Part shown: in pieces, positions 35,257-48,500 of the stretch
How the letters are laid out: the number at the start of each line of letters is the position of its first letter
How positions within the stretch are numbered: the stretch's first letter is position 1
Assembly: GCA_027922465.2 (NCBI GenBank)
Contig: BQMF02000100.1
Location: forward strand, 744,001 to 808,000
Direction of reading: 5' to 3'
Source: Turritopsis dohrnii
Lineage: Eukaryota > Cnidaria > Hydrozoa > Anthoathecata > Oceaniidae
Length of the DNA: 64,000 nt
Program-made: the position numbers and the translations under genes
The notes under the pieces: generated by a model
Told to the model about the DNA's origin: nothing
What the model saw: the letters and a program-made list of their open reading frames with translations, nothing else
Database searches by the model: none

Positions 35257-36155
35257 TAGTGTGTCCACCAGAAAGTGGGCACTTTGTTTAAAACACAAAT
35301 AACTTTTTGAATTTTCAACAATACAATGCGGTTTTTATACCGTTGGATAGAGGATTTTTTGAGCTTTCCAAAAATATAAGTTGTTACTTATAGAAATTTT
35401 TATTTTAAAGAATATTAAGTATTTTTTGTTTCGATACGGTTGTTAATTTTGTAATGATCAATAAAACAGACTTTTAACGAGCAATTAACCTTTTGTTTCG
35501 TTGAAACAACCGCTGTTGGTGGTGTTGTGCTAATTTTATCACGAAAATTTTTTAGAAGGCACAAACTTGTTTTCATTGTGTATTCCTTAAATTTTTTATC
35601 ATGATTTAATAATTTCATATTCCTAAAGTATTGCCAAAATCTTTATAAGCGAGAAAACAAACTTTTTATGAAATTCATTTAATCATAAGAAAGAAAGTTT
35701 CATGAGACAAAAAGTTATGTAGCTGTTAATCAGGCTTTTAGACAACAGTTTCTGGGTAGAAATCCACCATCAAAAAGCACGAATCAAAGTTCTTAAATCT
35801 TTGTAAAAGAGCTTTAGAAATGAAACTTTCATGTTTCAAGCTTGTAAAAACGCAAAGTTTTCCTTGTATAAACACAGCTTTATTACAATATTTTTTTATG
35901 ATTTCCCATGCTACTCAAGTCGTTAACACCTATTCAAGCAAGTGTTAATTGATCATTATTGATTTTTAATGTCATGGTTTCATGGTAAAATCGATTATAC
36001 TTCCCGAAAAATTGTTTTTTCCATGAAAAAGGTCATATATTTAGAAAGAGCAAAAAATTTTCTTTCTGTTAATATAAAAATTGAAAAAAACAAGGACGAA
36101 AAACAAAAGATATACTTATTGAAAGTTAGGTGCCCACTTTCTCGTGGACACACTG
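35257..36155. mobile_element. Mariner-like TIR element, apparently non-coding
   Basis: The left end AGTGTGTCCACCAGAAAGTG is mirrored at the right by CACTTTCTCGTGGACACACT, with TA at both outer flanks. TA duplications and AGTGTGTCC ends are typical of mariner-related elements. At about 0.9 kb it has no intact transposase; only short low-complexity frames are present. Confidence 0.75.
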
Positions 36156-38363
36156 TACATCTTGATATCAAGAAATTAATGTAATAAATAATTATGCAAA
36201 TCTGCTTTGTGTTTTTCTTCAATAACTTTCCAAAGAATAATTTTTATATCAACAGAAAGTAATACTTTCACAATTAATAGTTGAGAAATAAAGTTTGCGG
36301 ATAAGTCTTTCCGAGAAACCCTGTATATTTTGACATAAATTTTTACCACCACACTGACTCCGTCACGTTGTCGTTTTCTAACATTTTGAATTTTCCCGCC
36401 AATCTCCTCTCCCAATGATTACGAAAACAAAAACGATTGTACTAATAAAATGACAACAAAACAACTTTAGTTTCACATTACCAATTTCTTTTCTTAAAAA
36501 AGCATTTACATATTATCAGATTGGGGAAAATTGTTGATGCTGTATTGAAAATGCTGTTAATTCATGTACAATCTTTTAGAAACAATATCACATTTGTTTT
36601 CCCGCATTTTTTTAAAAAAAATTGGTGGGAAAGTGAAACAAAATGTAAACAACGTTAGCCAAAGAAAAGCGCACCGCAGTTAGGGTAAGCGACGACTTTT
36701 TTATTCGTTTATAGATTCCTATTATGCAAAAGAAATCATGTGAAAGTTGTCAAGCGAGACTCACAAGTCACTAACGACGCCAAAATTCAAATCCTGTATT
36801 ACCCCACTTGCTTGACTGGTCAAAATTTTATTCTGATGGATTTTTTTGGCTGTAAAAAAGTTCCTATGACTCAAATGAAATACTTTAACCTGAGCTTTCT
36901 GATGTTAATTTAATTACACCTTTAACTTTTATGACTCCATTCACGATTTCTTTCTAATTCGTGGCAAAAAAATAACATTGAATTGGATTGAATTGATTGA
37001 AGAGATGGCTCTATCAGAATACATTTAGCATATATATATATATGTGACCTTCCCAAGGCAGGCAATCCTTGTATTACAAAAGGTTTTCTCTGCTCTATGA
37101 AAATTTGTGATAATCTGCATAGAAAGTTCCTTTCTGTTTAAAAGACACAATCAATTATTCTATCTTGAAAATTTAAAAGATATCAGCTCCATTGTGTTAA
37201 TAGATGGTAAAAATCTGAAACCAACCTTTGAGTTATTGCAAACACCTGATACCCTTTATGCCTCTGTTGCTGACAAGTTTGCAGATAAAATATTGTGTGC
37301 CACCAAATTGTACATACGCTTTTCAAGATTCCTATTGGTTGTTTTTTGAATGATCTGCTTCACCCCAAAACGCTCATTTGCACTGATGCTGAATTTGTTT
37401 TTCAGCCTGCTTCTGTTTGTCCTGTCCTGTAACATCATGTTAGGTGTTTTGTGATGTCTGGTGTCTGTCATACTAGCTAGTTTCTGCTAATTATGGTGGT
37501 CTCCTTTATAGATTGCCCATTTCTGTTTCACCTCATTTAAAAAAAACTATTGCTGTGAATATTTTGTGGTGTAAATCAATATGTCAAATTGATTGACTGA
37601 TTGTTCAATGGCTTAAAGAATGCAATTAAATGTTGTTTATCAAGCATCATTTAATAAGCAACAGTTTAAAGTAAAAAAGTCAGATTTTGACCTAAGATTC
37701 CTTAAAATTTGCTCATTGCTAACAAGATATTTCTGAATGCTTGAAGTCTCTGCAAGTAATTCTATAGTCTATGAATAAGAAAATGTTGATAAGAAGCATA
37801 TTTAAGTTTATATCTCATGACCAACTGTTGTGGAGACATTGTGATTCATAAATCTTAAAGCAAACGTTTTGATAATGATCTCTATGTCACAGATCCCAAC
37901 GAAAACTTAAGATGTAAAAATGTAAGCATCTTCAAATTATCACAATGGCGAAACTAAAATCCTTATCCTATTGTATTTCCCTTGTAAAACGTTTCTTACT
38001 GGTTTAAACTGCGTCCTATATATTGTATTGTATATTTTGTATATAATATGTATATTTCCAGACCTGCATTACTAAATAAATTAATAATAATTAATAATAA
38101 TAATAAACTTGAAAATGATATGTCCCTTTCAATCCCATATGTGAACGGAAAGTATAAGCATGTAGATCTCGAAAAATGGTCAAAAAATATTTGTTGTCGA
38201 AAAAACAGAATCTGACATCGATTCTGAAAAGAAATGTTCTCACTACTGCGTAATTCTATTATATGACGCTCTCTAAAATATTATGCACAAAACCTTTATT
38301 ATAATAAGATATAACTTATATAACTTATAGATTTTGAAACTCAGAGTATCAAGCAAATGTCTT

Positions 38364-39290
38364 CAGGCCTGGTCGTAAGAAAATTAGCAGGCGTGTGGTC
38401 ATCGCACGCCTTAATTGACGATATAAGTTATGGCGTGCGCTCGCGTAAATTTTTGACAGATGTGCGATCAATTTTTTTCAGTTAAGATCAACAATCTTCA
38501 TTCTGTATGATAATCAAGTCAAATTTGAAATGTGTCATATATGTAAAAAATACTGTGATTTCCATGGAGAATGAATTTAATAAAATAAAACACTAAAGAT
38601 TCGGTACGTCAAAACTTAGCCATAAAGATTAGTTTGACCGTAAATAAAATTTATTCAAACATTAATAAAGAGGAAAAATAAAACCTGAAAATAAAAAAAA
38701 TATGTATAACTCTCCATTGTTTTGGTTTGAAGTTCAAATGGTTTTTGAATTAAATTAAAGACGTTTCCGTTCCATTAACTCGTCACCACCTGGCTGGCTA
38801 TTTTTTTAAGTAAAAGATTATTTTTTCAAAACTGCAACCTTGCGCATACTTTTGTAACTTAAAAAAAAGTTAAAAAGAAAGAGAAAACTACATAATACAA
38901 TTAAATAATACATAATAAAATTGCACGCACGAAGCTCCTTCTTCGTTCCACAGCGGATTTCGCTAAGTAGACTTATTTTCTACTACAAAATTTGTGAGCA
39001 TTGATTTTTAATTCAAAACCACTACCGTATTCCAAAGCGATCGGAGACCTCACTTCTGAAATGGTAGCAAAGTTTCGTTCCGTTACTGTAAAATTTAATC
39101 GTAGCACATGAACAATTTCTGAAGCAAAACTTTCAACATTTTGGGACAGATTTTATGTTGACTTTTAAATAAACATTTGTTATCACACTTGTCATTACAA
39201 GCCAGGCGTGCGATTGCCACACGCGTAAATAAATTTTGGCGTGTGCGGAGGCGTGCGCGTGCGATCGCACGCCTCTTACGACCAGGCCTG
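38364..39290. mobile_element. TIR element CAGGCCTGGTCGTAAGA with GTCTT duplication
   Basis: The left end CAGGCCTGGTCGTAAGA and right end TCTTACGACCAGGCCTG are perfect inverted repeats. GTCTT flanks both ends (38359-38363 and 39291-39295) as a likely 5-bp target duplication. Subterminal CGTGCGATCGCACGC-type palindromes occur inside both ends. No transposase frame is seen. The superfamily is not known. Confidence 0.8.
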
Positions 39291-39524
39291 GTCTTGTTGA
39301 TTTTTTCTTTTATATTATATAGATATTGAGTGTAAACAGTCTGAAATATTTAAAAGTTTGTCATTTAGGGAGCCATTTTCAACCTATCACTGATTGTTAT
39401 TTCAGATAACTACAGAAATGATTATTCTAAGAAAGTGCTTTTTATAAGTCATCAAATCATATTTTGGTGTAAAACATTTACATGCTTGTTCTATATATTC
39501 CAGCCTGTAGATTTGAAAAACGAA

Positions 39525-42500
39525 ATGGCTACATCACAGCAAGTTAGAAGCCAGACAAAGCAAACACAGGTAATTTTCTAGTAGAATAGCTCATTTTATT
39601 GCAAATCTTTTTTCATTCTTGTGAATAACTATCACTAATTCATCCATACCTTTCCTTTGCAGTGGTCAGACATCTTTCCAAATGAACAAGTGACTGGTAT
39701 GCCTTTTTGAACTTATGGCAAATTGTTTTCCACAACATAATCAATGAATAACATATAGTATTTTAAGGGAGTATCATTATCAAGGATTCCAATAAATTTT
39801 GCAGTTATATACCTTCTATTTTGTATTTTATTTCAGAAACACAATCTGCTTTATTTGTAAAAAAACTACTTGCAGTTGCTGTAAGTATCCTTGTTGATTT
39901 TTGGATTTTGATGAGTTTTCACTACAAAGTGCTTTCTGCTTGTTTTTCAGTATACAGTGTGGAATATTCTGCTCTATTGTAGAAGTTTTTGTACTTTTTT
40001 TTGTAGTTTATGAAAACTTCTGTTATAAGCTGTCAGTGATTAGTTTATTAGACTTTTTACTTTTTAGGTTTCCAGTATTAGTTATTTGAGGTGACAATTA
40101 TTTGTTTAATTCAATATGTACAAGGATTTTTCCAAGCACTTTTGGTTACTGCTGTTTTTGGTAGAGAAGATTGAGTTATACAGTCCAAGTCAGAGCTTGG
40201 TGGGGTCCTAGATGGGGAAAATCCCTAGAAGCTCAACAATTTTAGCGATTTCTATGTCCACAAGCAGATCTTGCAACGAATAGCGTGCGATTGCACGTGC
40301 CCACATGCACAAGACGTTTTAGACATGTGATCAATCGCATGCCAGGATTCATATGAGTGTTCCTCATGCTACGATACCAAGATGGTTGTTTTGTTCGAAA
40401 TTGAATATAAACTGTTCAGAGTTATTTTAACTAAATTCTCTTTGTGAAAATGTTGGTTTAGCTTTCATTTCCCTATGTTATTGTAAAGGAAGTTGGAAAC
40501 TAAGATGTTCTTGAATTTCATTGTACAACACACGAAAACAAGTCCTACTGGTACTACTTACGTTTTCATATTTTTTTTGTTAAGTGAACGAATGAATTCG
40601 TATAATAAAGGAAATTTCAAAATTAGCAACGGTGGCTCTCACCCCTCGCAACAGCAGATTTGCTGAATAATGACCTAGTATACCTAAGTTAACTGGTCAA
40701 ATGAATAATCTAAGTTAAACTTGTTTTGTTTCTTATAAATAGTTGAGTATGTTTTAACTCCCTCCCCCTTACCAGCAAAAATAATTTTTCTTTTCCCAGT
40801 TTAAATATTATAGATCAGGTTTATAGCGAACATAAGTTGTGGTTGTAGCTATGTTTTTTGTTGTATTATATTTAAATTGATCCGTTGCACTCCCTGGTAG
40901 CTATAACCATGGCCTGCGGAAGATCCCAGCATGTCTGTCATTGTTATTTACTCTCTTAAAATATGTTTTTAAGTACTACACATTAAAGAATTAAACAATG
41001 TGTAATTGAAAGTGAATGATTGAGTTTCTAAACTCAATTCAATATTGCGTTTCAAACCAGTAGGTGAAAGTGCTTGGAAAAATCTCTGATGTAATTCATT
41101 CTTCCACTAATTCGAAGGAATTTTTAAGTTGCCTTGCAAGAATGAAGAGATCTTCTATTTATATGAAGTTTAGCAATAACTCCTAATTTTGGAATTTTAA
41201 ATTATATAGAAGATATGGGATGATGGATGGTGCTATCAGAGTAGTATACCTTGTTATTGTAATTGTGTCAGTTTAGTTCTAAGATCATAACTTGTCTTTG
41301 ATTAGGGCTCTGTTTCCTGAGAATGCATTTGGAGATCGATGTCTTGAAGGTAATAGAAGTTGAGTAGTCAGTTTTGTAAACAAATTTTTCTATACTCAAG
41401 CCGTTTAATTGAGGTTGAAGACAGAACATTGTCTAGGAAGTTGAGAAGTAATCTGCAAAACTAGAAAAATGCTATGTTTGAAGATACGTTTGAAAGTGTG
41501 TATTATTTGCCAAACTGCTTTGTCTTTCCAGATGTAAACTTGAAGATACTTCGTGATGATCCTGCATGTCCTGAAGCACGCAGGGTCATTCAATGGTATG
41601 TTAGATATATTGTGTTATTTTAGAGCTTCTTTAAATATTTGTTATTTTTTGTTTTGCTTTATACTTGGATGAAATCTAAGAAATTCTACATTTCTTTTTA
41701 TAAAAGTTTCTATGTATTCTGCTTTGTATGAATTGAGTTCATGTTTTAAGATTTTTTTCTTCAGGATGCGGGGTTGTTTTGATGCCTTAGAAAAAAAATA
41801 TGTAAGTTTTCTTGATCTCATAGAATGTATAAGGATTTGTGTTTTATAAATCCCTACTTGAAAATCTTGATTCATTCAAAACAGTCAATTCAGATACCAA
41901 TAAACTGATTGTTGGTGCTATACTTATCATGAACACCATTAATTCTTTGAGGTTGTGAACAACTTCCAGATATTCAGCATTGTAAGTGTTGCAGAGTAAG
42001 ACAGTTTTTTTTCAAAAATGCTTGTAATCTTGTATAGTAATGCAAGTTGCCATTGATTGTTGAAAAATAAATTAATGCTAGTTAGCTCTAAAATTTTAAA
42101 CTTTCTGTTGACTCAATGCTTCAATTGTTGCTTATGAAAACCAAAACCAACAAGGTACAAAAATGGCCTGCTGCTTTATTTTCCAAACCTGTTGATCTAG
42201 TTGTAAGTTCAGTAGAGGCCTAAATTAATACAGAGACATCAGTATCAGCTCCATACTCCATGTGTGTTTATTATGTGCTGTCTTAAGTAAGGGTGTGTTT
42301 ACTTGATAGTAATACTGCTGCTGTGAAACCTCAGAATGGATTAAGCATATGGAAATATTTTTTAATTCTATTTATATGTTCAACATAATGAAATTTCAAG
42401 CAGTATCAAAAGTCAAATACAATTGTAAAATCAGGAAATCGTCATCAACAAGGCAAAAAGGCCAATCTCAAAAATCAATCAAAAATTTTTTTTTATTTGA

Positions 42501-45500
42501 AAATTTGAAACTAGGGGCCAAACTCTATCTTTTGACTTCAGAACTGATGGGCCAATCTTGCTGGATTTCTAGTTTTAATAAGGGCCAATCTCAAAAACAC
42601 AATTATTACATCAGGGTAAAAGGGCCAAAGTAGAAATTTTCTGCTGTTTTTTGTTTTGACTAGTTTAAACATCCCCCTGATCACATTCCAAACTTTATTT
42701 TTTTTAAAGCTGTAACAATTCAAAGGATTCCTTAAGCCCTTTCGTGATGTTGAATATCGCTAGAAATTTTCTGTTTTGCTATTAGCATCAAATTTGGTTT
42801 CTTTCTTTAAAGAATCAAAACCCTGAAAAATATCCTATGTCTACTGTTATTACTACATTAGGGTTTTTGGTTTGTTGTTTCTCAAATTTCTGTTAACATT
42901 TTTTTATGTACCAATGCTTTCGGCTAAAATATTTCGGAATTTAGAGTTCGTTTTAGCCAATCTAGAGGGTAAAAATCCCAAAATTACAAAGAGAATAAGA
43001 GTTATAGATGAATAAATATATAGAAGAAATTCTAATGCTAATTGAAAGTTTAATTGAAAGTCCTTAGTTTTAAACCGTTTTTTGGCTAAGTAATAGTCAA
43101 AGTTGCAACTTAGCCACTTTCGTTTATTGAGATTATGATTATTATATATTTATTATATATTTGCTACCCTTTATGTTGTCAGATTTATCTGTTAATATTC
43201 AGTTACGTATAAGAAGAAAAAAATACAAAATATTGCATGAAATAACTTTTCCAAAAAGGGTCTATCTCAAGGCAACTCTCGTATAAAATTTAAGCAAAAG
43301 GGCCAATCTCCAAACTCGGGCCCATTCCCTTTGAGCCAACTTTTCAAATGATATTTTAAATCTCTTAAATGAAATTTCCAACAAAGAGCATGACTCATAA
43401 CAAAAATGAGAGTGCTAGCATTTTTAGAAAAGAAGCAATTGCAAAAAAACTATTAACAAATTTTTATTTTGTAATTTCCTGAAATAGCAATTTTGAGATT
43501 GGCCCTTTTGCCTTGTTGGCATCGAAATCTCATAACTGGTTGGTAAAGTGTAAACAGTGTCACATTGGATTGTTTCAAGTTATAAAATTGCATTAAGAAG
43601 CTGGGATTTGTTTACAAAATCTTGCTGACAAAATATAGAAAAGATAATACTGAGAGTGTGAATCCCTTGTTATTCCCTTGTTCCAATACATCTATCATGT
43701 ATGTAATATACTTGTGATTCTTATTTTTACATTACGAAAGTATTGATTGATATGCTAAATTAAGGTAAAAATAAAATTTTAAAGAGCATTACAAATACTG
43801 AATGTATTTTTCTAGTTCTTATCATGTATAAGGTGTCTATTTGGTATTCTTGATGTTTTTTTAGTTAAGGGCTGTTCTTGTTGGTGTAAGTATTCATTCA
43901 TTTTTGTATTTTTTTAAATCACAGGAGCTATAATGGTTATTTATATGTCTTCAGGCATGATTGAGTATGAAGTTATTTGATTTATCTTGCAACTGTCATA
44001 ACAATTTCCCTAGTCTTCATGTATCTGTATTTCAGATTTACGAAGATCCTGATGATCCGGATGTGAGTAAATTATTAACTGAAAGTAATAGTAGCTTAAT
44101 TCTTTGTTGATATTGGTTCTTGTTTTAGGGAAGTTTGTGTGGCATTGTGAGAAACTGTATAATGTTTATTATATTTTTTTATAGACAGTCATTGAACAAT
44201 ATTCATTTAAAGTAAGTAGCATTTACAGTGACAAAGGTATAGTTGTAAACATTTTGTAATCAAGATATTTCTTATTCTAGTTTGCATATGGAGATGGGGC
44301 TGGTGTTAATATATATCGGTATAATAACCATTTTGTTCGATTGTAAAAGGAATTAAATAATTTAATTCAGTTGTAATTGATGTTATATTGCCAGTAGGCT
44401 ATCGAATCTCTGACTCATCAGTTTGTTGATAAGCTGCTTTGCCATCCTATGTCACCTTTTGACAATTTCTGATTATAATCAAAAACATCCTCTTGTTCAC
44501 TGGTCTCTTGTTGAAACCTATAAAAGAACCCCCAAAAAAGATTAAGATGTAAATAGCACACTAATTATTCCTCTTCATGAATTTAAACAAATACTTGAAA
44601 TTATCTTTCGGTAGTAACCTTGGGTTTACAGCTGTTTGTTCACATCTTTATCTACATGAATTAAGTATTGAAGATTTTAATATATGATGTCTTTAGCAAC
44701 GGTGCACAAATAGCATCTGCAAAGTCAGACAGTGAAACAAAAAAAGCCACTAAAAGATTGCTCAGGTTTAATCTTTCATTTTTCTTAATGTTAGTAACAT
44801 TAAATGGAATAAAAATAACATGTACTGTTATATATTTTTCAGAACAATCGTATTACTTAGTCAAACCCTGAGCCCATTGCCAGGTATCGAAATTAGTTTC
44901 TCTAATGAAATTTTGTACGTGTTACTGAAGTTTGCATGAGTAAATGATGTTTTTGCTATGATTTTAAGATGATGTTTTGATGACTATGAAGCTTCTCTAC
45001 TATGATGAAGGTAAATAATCAATACATTAAGAGGGGGCTACAGATAAGTCTGTTTTATAAGGAGAAACTTTCAGAAAACATTACTAAAATGACTGAGTTT
45101 TAGAAATGTTTATTTTTTGACTGGACATTCACATTTCTGTAAAGGTTGCTGGTTTATTTATTAACCATGTATAAAAGATAATCAATACTTGCAAAATAAA
45201 CATTATTATTTTATTAGTTACACCGGAAGATTATAACCCACCTGGCTTCAAGGTATGTTATTTGCTATAAAATCAACTTCACATGAGGTTATCATATTTA
45301 CCACTTTTATGAGGATAAAATCGTGGTGTCTTTCAGCTGTCTTTCACTTTTTTTTATGTACTATCCTATTGTTGTGACATCACTAGGACTGCAATTGTGA
45401 TGATTTCTATTTCAAAGAAGAACCATTGAATATCAAAGTTGGTGATGTTGCCACAGTAAGGACATTTATTTTTACCTGTATTTTCAAACATTGATAAAAA

Positions 45501-48500
45501 ATTTGCTCTGTCAACCAGGTTTATTAGTCTAAATTTCATATAGGCGTTTCTCTTCATGCTCATGTCAATTTATGAAAAGATTTTTTACCCTTTTTTTTAC
45601 CAATGCCAGATTATTGGTAGAGATGTTTTACTATTAAGGTACTTCTATTAAGGAAGAAAAAATAGCTAGGATTATCATTGTGTTCTTTTTTCTTTTTGTG
45701 ATCTTTATATTCACCTTCTCTTTTTTTTCAGCAATTTCACTCGTACGTACATGTAGTTTCAATGAAGTTGTTTGGTTTGAATTTCTTTCGCAGCTCTAAT
45801 GATAAGTTGTGTTTCAAAGTTTTGCTAAAACTATGGGACACTTATGTTAAGATTCCATTCATACTTGATTAGTTTCAACAGTAACATTCATTTACTTATG
45901 TAGTTTCCAATGTTTTCAAAACATGTTTCACAAAGCTTCAAATGTCCTTCTTATTTTGATTTTATTTCTTTGCAGCTTATATGCAACAAAATTAAATGTT
46001 TTTGAGTGGCTAGCAAAACCTGTTCTGATGTTGTTTTCACTATTATCATGTAAAACCATTGTGTTTAGTTTCAAGTTACGTGTCAAAACTAAAAATCATG
46101 ATTTGGAGGAAGATCAAGAAGAAATAACGACTGTCCCTGAAAATGATGATAAATTACTCGAAGCAAATGAAGATGTAAACGATTCTGTCAGCTTCTATCA
46201 GGTATTGTTCAAATGCATATTGATCTTGAGAAATTGCTTAAGCCGATCTATTGTCTTATTATCTTGCTTGTAGAATGAGGATCAAGACCAAGACAGCAAG
46301 ATGAAGGAAAATGAAGTCCTCAGAGAATGTATAAAAATCTGTTTGATGATAGTGTCCCATGTTATCTCATGAGTTTGAGATATTAAGTATAACTTAGAAT
46401 TTAATCAACTGTTAACATTTGTCCACATGACATTTTGAGTAAATAAAACACGAATGTTCGAATGAATTTTTTTTATAAGAAATCTGGAATAAGAACTAAA
46501 AAAACCCGTGTTTTACATAGGAAGTAGCCCTAACAGGTTTGCAATATAGATATTGTGAATTAGTTACTCCAATGATGAAACTCAAATAGAAGAAGCACTT
46601 CTTAACATTTTTCAGGTAGCGAAGAAAAACTAACATCAAATACAAGAGTTTCTACGCCAGCTTCCTTTGTGATCCCTGATGAAGAACAGAGTCCTGAAAT
46701 AGTTACCAAATGTCCGTGTGGTGTTAATGAGGTTATTATGAATAAATACTTAGAACTTGTTAGTTCAATTTTTTATTATTTGAATTTGGTAGTTCTTATA
46801 ATGCCATCCTATGATTTAATAATAATAATAATAATCATGATATATTTCACAGTATCTCCAAAATTTTACAATTGGCTCTTCACCTGGAAATTGAAAAAAT
46901 TATGTATATGCAGCGTCTAAAAAATATTGTATATTAAAAAAATACTGGCAGAAACTAGAGAGACAGTCGTAGTATAGGACGTGGCTAGGTGTGGATAAGG
47001 CGAAGGTAGAGTAGAAGGCCCAGATAGTCGTAAACCAAAAAGAATGTCGACTGAAGTTAATAAAACTAGGAAATGGGACATGACTAAACCTAAGGACTAA
47101 CGTAATGTAAGCCGATGTGTAGGACTAAATTGAGGTTAGAATCGAATACTAGAAGAAAAAAAACAAACTGTTATAATATATATAAACTTATAAATTAATT
47201 CCTCCATGGCAGTGAAGATAGAACTTAGACCAAACTCAAAAAGTAATCTAAAACCTTAAATAGGACTAGATGAAGGTAAGTAGATATGATAAAGGAATAT
47301 TGGTAGCATTGGTCTTGTTGGAAGTGCGGAATAGGGCTAGGAATAATGCCAAGGATAGGAGGACTTATTAAAATATACTGGTAAAGTAGTCTAAAACTTA
47401 GCAAGGCTCTTTGCAAGGCCTTGGTCTAAAAAATGTTTTTTCGTTTCACTACAAAATATTTTGTAATTTAATTCATCACGACACTTTTGCGGGAGTCTGT
47501 TGAATACCCGCGAAGAATCATATTCAAAACTATTCACAACAATCTTTGGACAAGCCAACATCGTACCAGCATGTACAGGATTTCTCAAACCTTCACGGGG
47601 CGCCATACTTTTCATTGGAAGAAAACTCGGGCAGGCTGACGAATTGGGGCTAATTTGAGTTTTTGCATTGTATTCAGTAACAAATACCATTATAGTTAAA
47701 CTCAAACTAACAAGGAGAATGAGCAAAATACATAAATTTTTTTAAACGGAATCAGATTTATAGAGTTACATTTGCTGGATACCTCTTTTTTTTATTAAAA
47801 TTTGAATCATTACAAGTTTATGTTTTTATGCGTTTAATATTTTAGGATGATGGTATAATGATACTATGTGCAAATTGTAATACATGGCAACATGCTACCT
47901 GTTTTGCGATCTTAAAAGCAGAAGAAGCTCCAGAAACGCACTATTGCGTGGAATGTGCTCAAGTATGTTGGTTTTGATTAACAAATCCAGAGCAACACTA
48001 CTAAATCTGTGTTTTCGATGGATATAAAACCGCATTAAATGGGAATGAACAGTTCCTCTGTATTTTCTTCCATGCTACCTTCCTTTTTTCAGAAAATGTT
48101 CAAATAGCTTTGAAATAATGATTCGTACATAATGGAATTTTGAACCCATTCAAATGTTACTAATTCAAAAACTTACGACCTTGGTCAAACAAGTCAAACA
48201 AAACACACTCTTCAATAAAACCTTGACTAAGGTCGAGATCCTGATTCTCTTATGTGGAGAAATTATTAGTCTATATCATATTATAGCATATATCATTTCC
48301 ATCTGAAAATTTATTACTTTTTACCTTTTACCTTAATGATTTTCATACTAACTATATTTCCTTTCAAAGAAATCGAATGATTTTGAATGTACTGATAAAA
48401 GTCTTGCAATGGATACGGATTTGAAGAAAGTGCAGGTATAACTTGAACACTTCATCATAATATATGTCTAATATACTCCCAAACAACTATACGACCCTTT

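Larger units (their letters stand above)
32837..39524. promoter_or_regulatory. Shared upstream region between two divergent meiotic genes
   Basis: About 6.7 kb separates the start codons of the SIX6OS1-like (-) and HORMAD-like (+) genes. No further gene is recognised in it. It is filled with repeats at 33.1, 33.8, 35.3-36.2 and 38.4-39.3 kb, listed separately. Segment 37.1-38.1 kb ends in an ATTAATAATAATAATAA run (38083-38103), like the tail of a non-LTR element, but no clear protein remnant was read. Transcription start sites could not be fixed. Its regulatory role is inferred from position only. Confidence 0.45.

Noticed and set aside
37107..38107. Non-LTR retrotransposon with coding remnants
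   Set aside because: The ATTAATAATAA tail fits, but the translation at 37107-37349 shows no motif I can assign. It is left as a possibility only.
45923..46273. 116-codon frame with a hydrophobic N-terminus that looks like a signal or membrane segment
   Set aside because: Its 5' part is intron sequence upstream of HORMAD exon 18. The acceptor gtgtttag at 46061-46068 explains the real exon.
46669..46920. 83-codon plus-strand frame
   Set aside because: It begins within HORMAD exon 20 and reads into the intron through an (AAT)n tail. It is not a separate gene.
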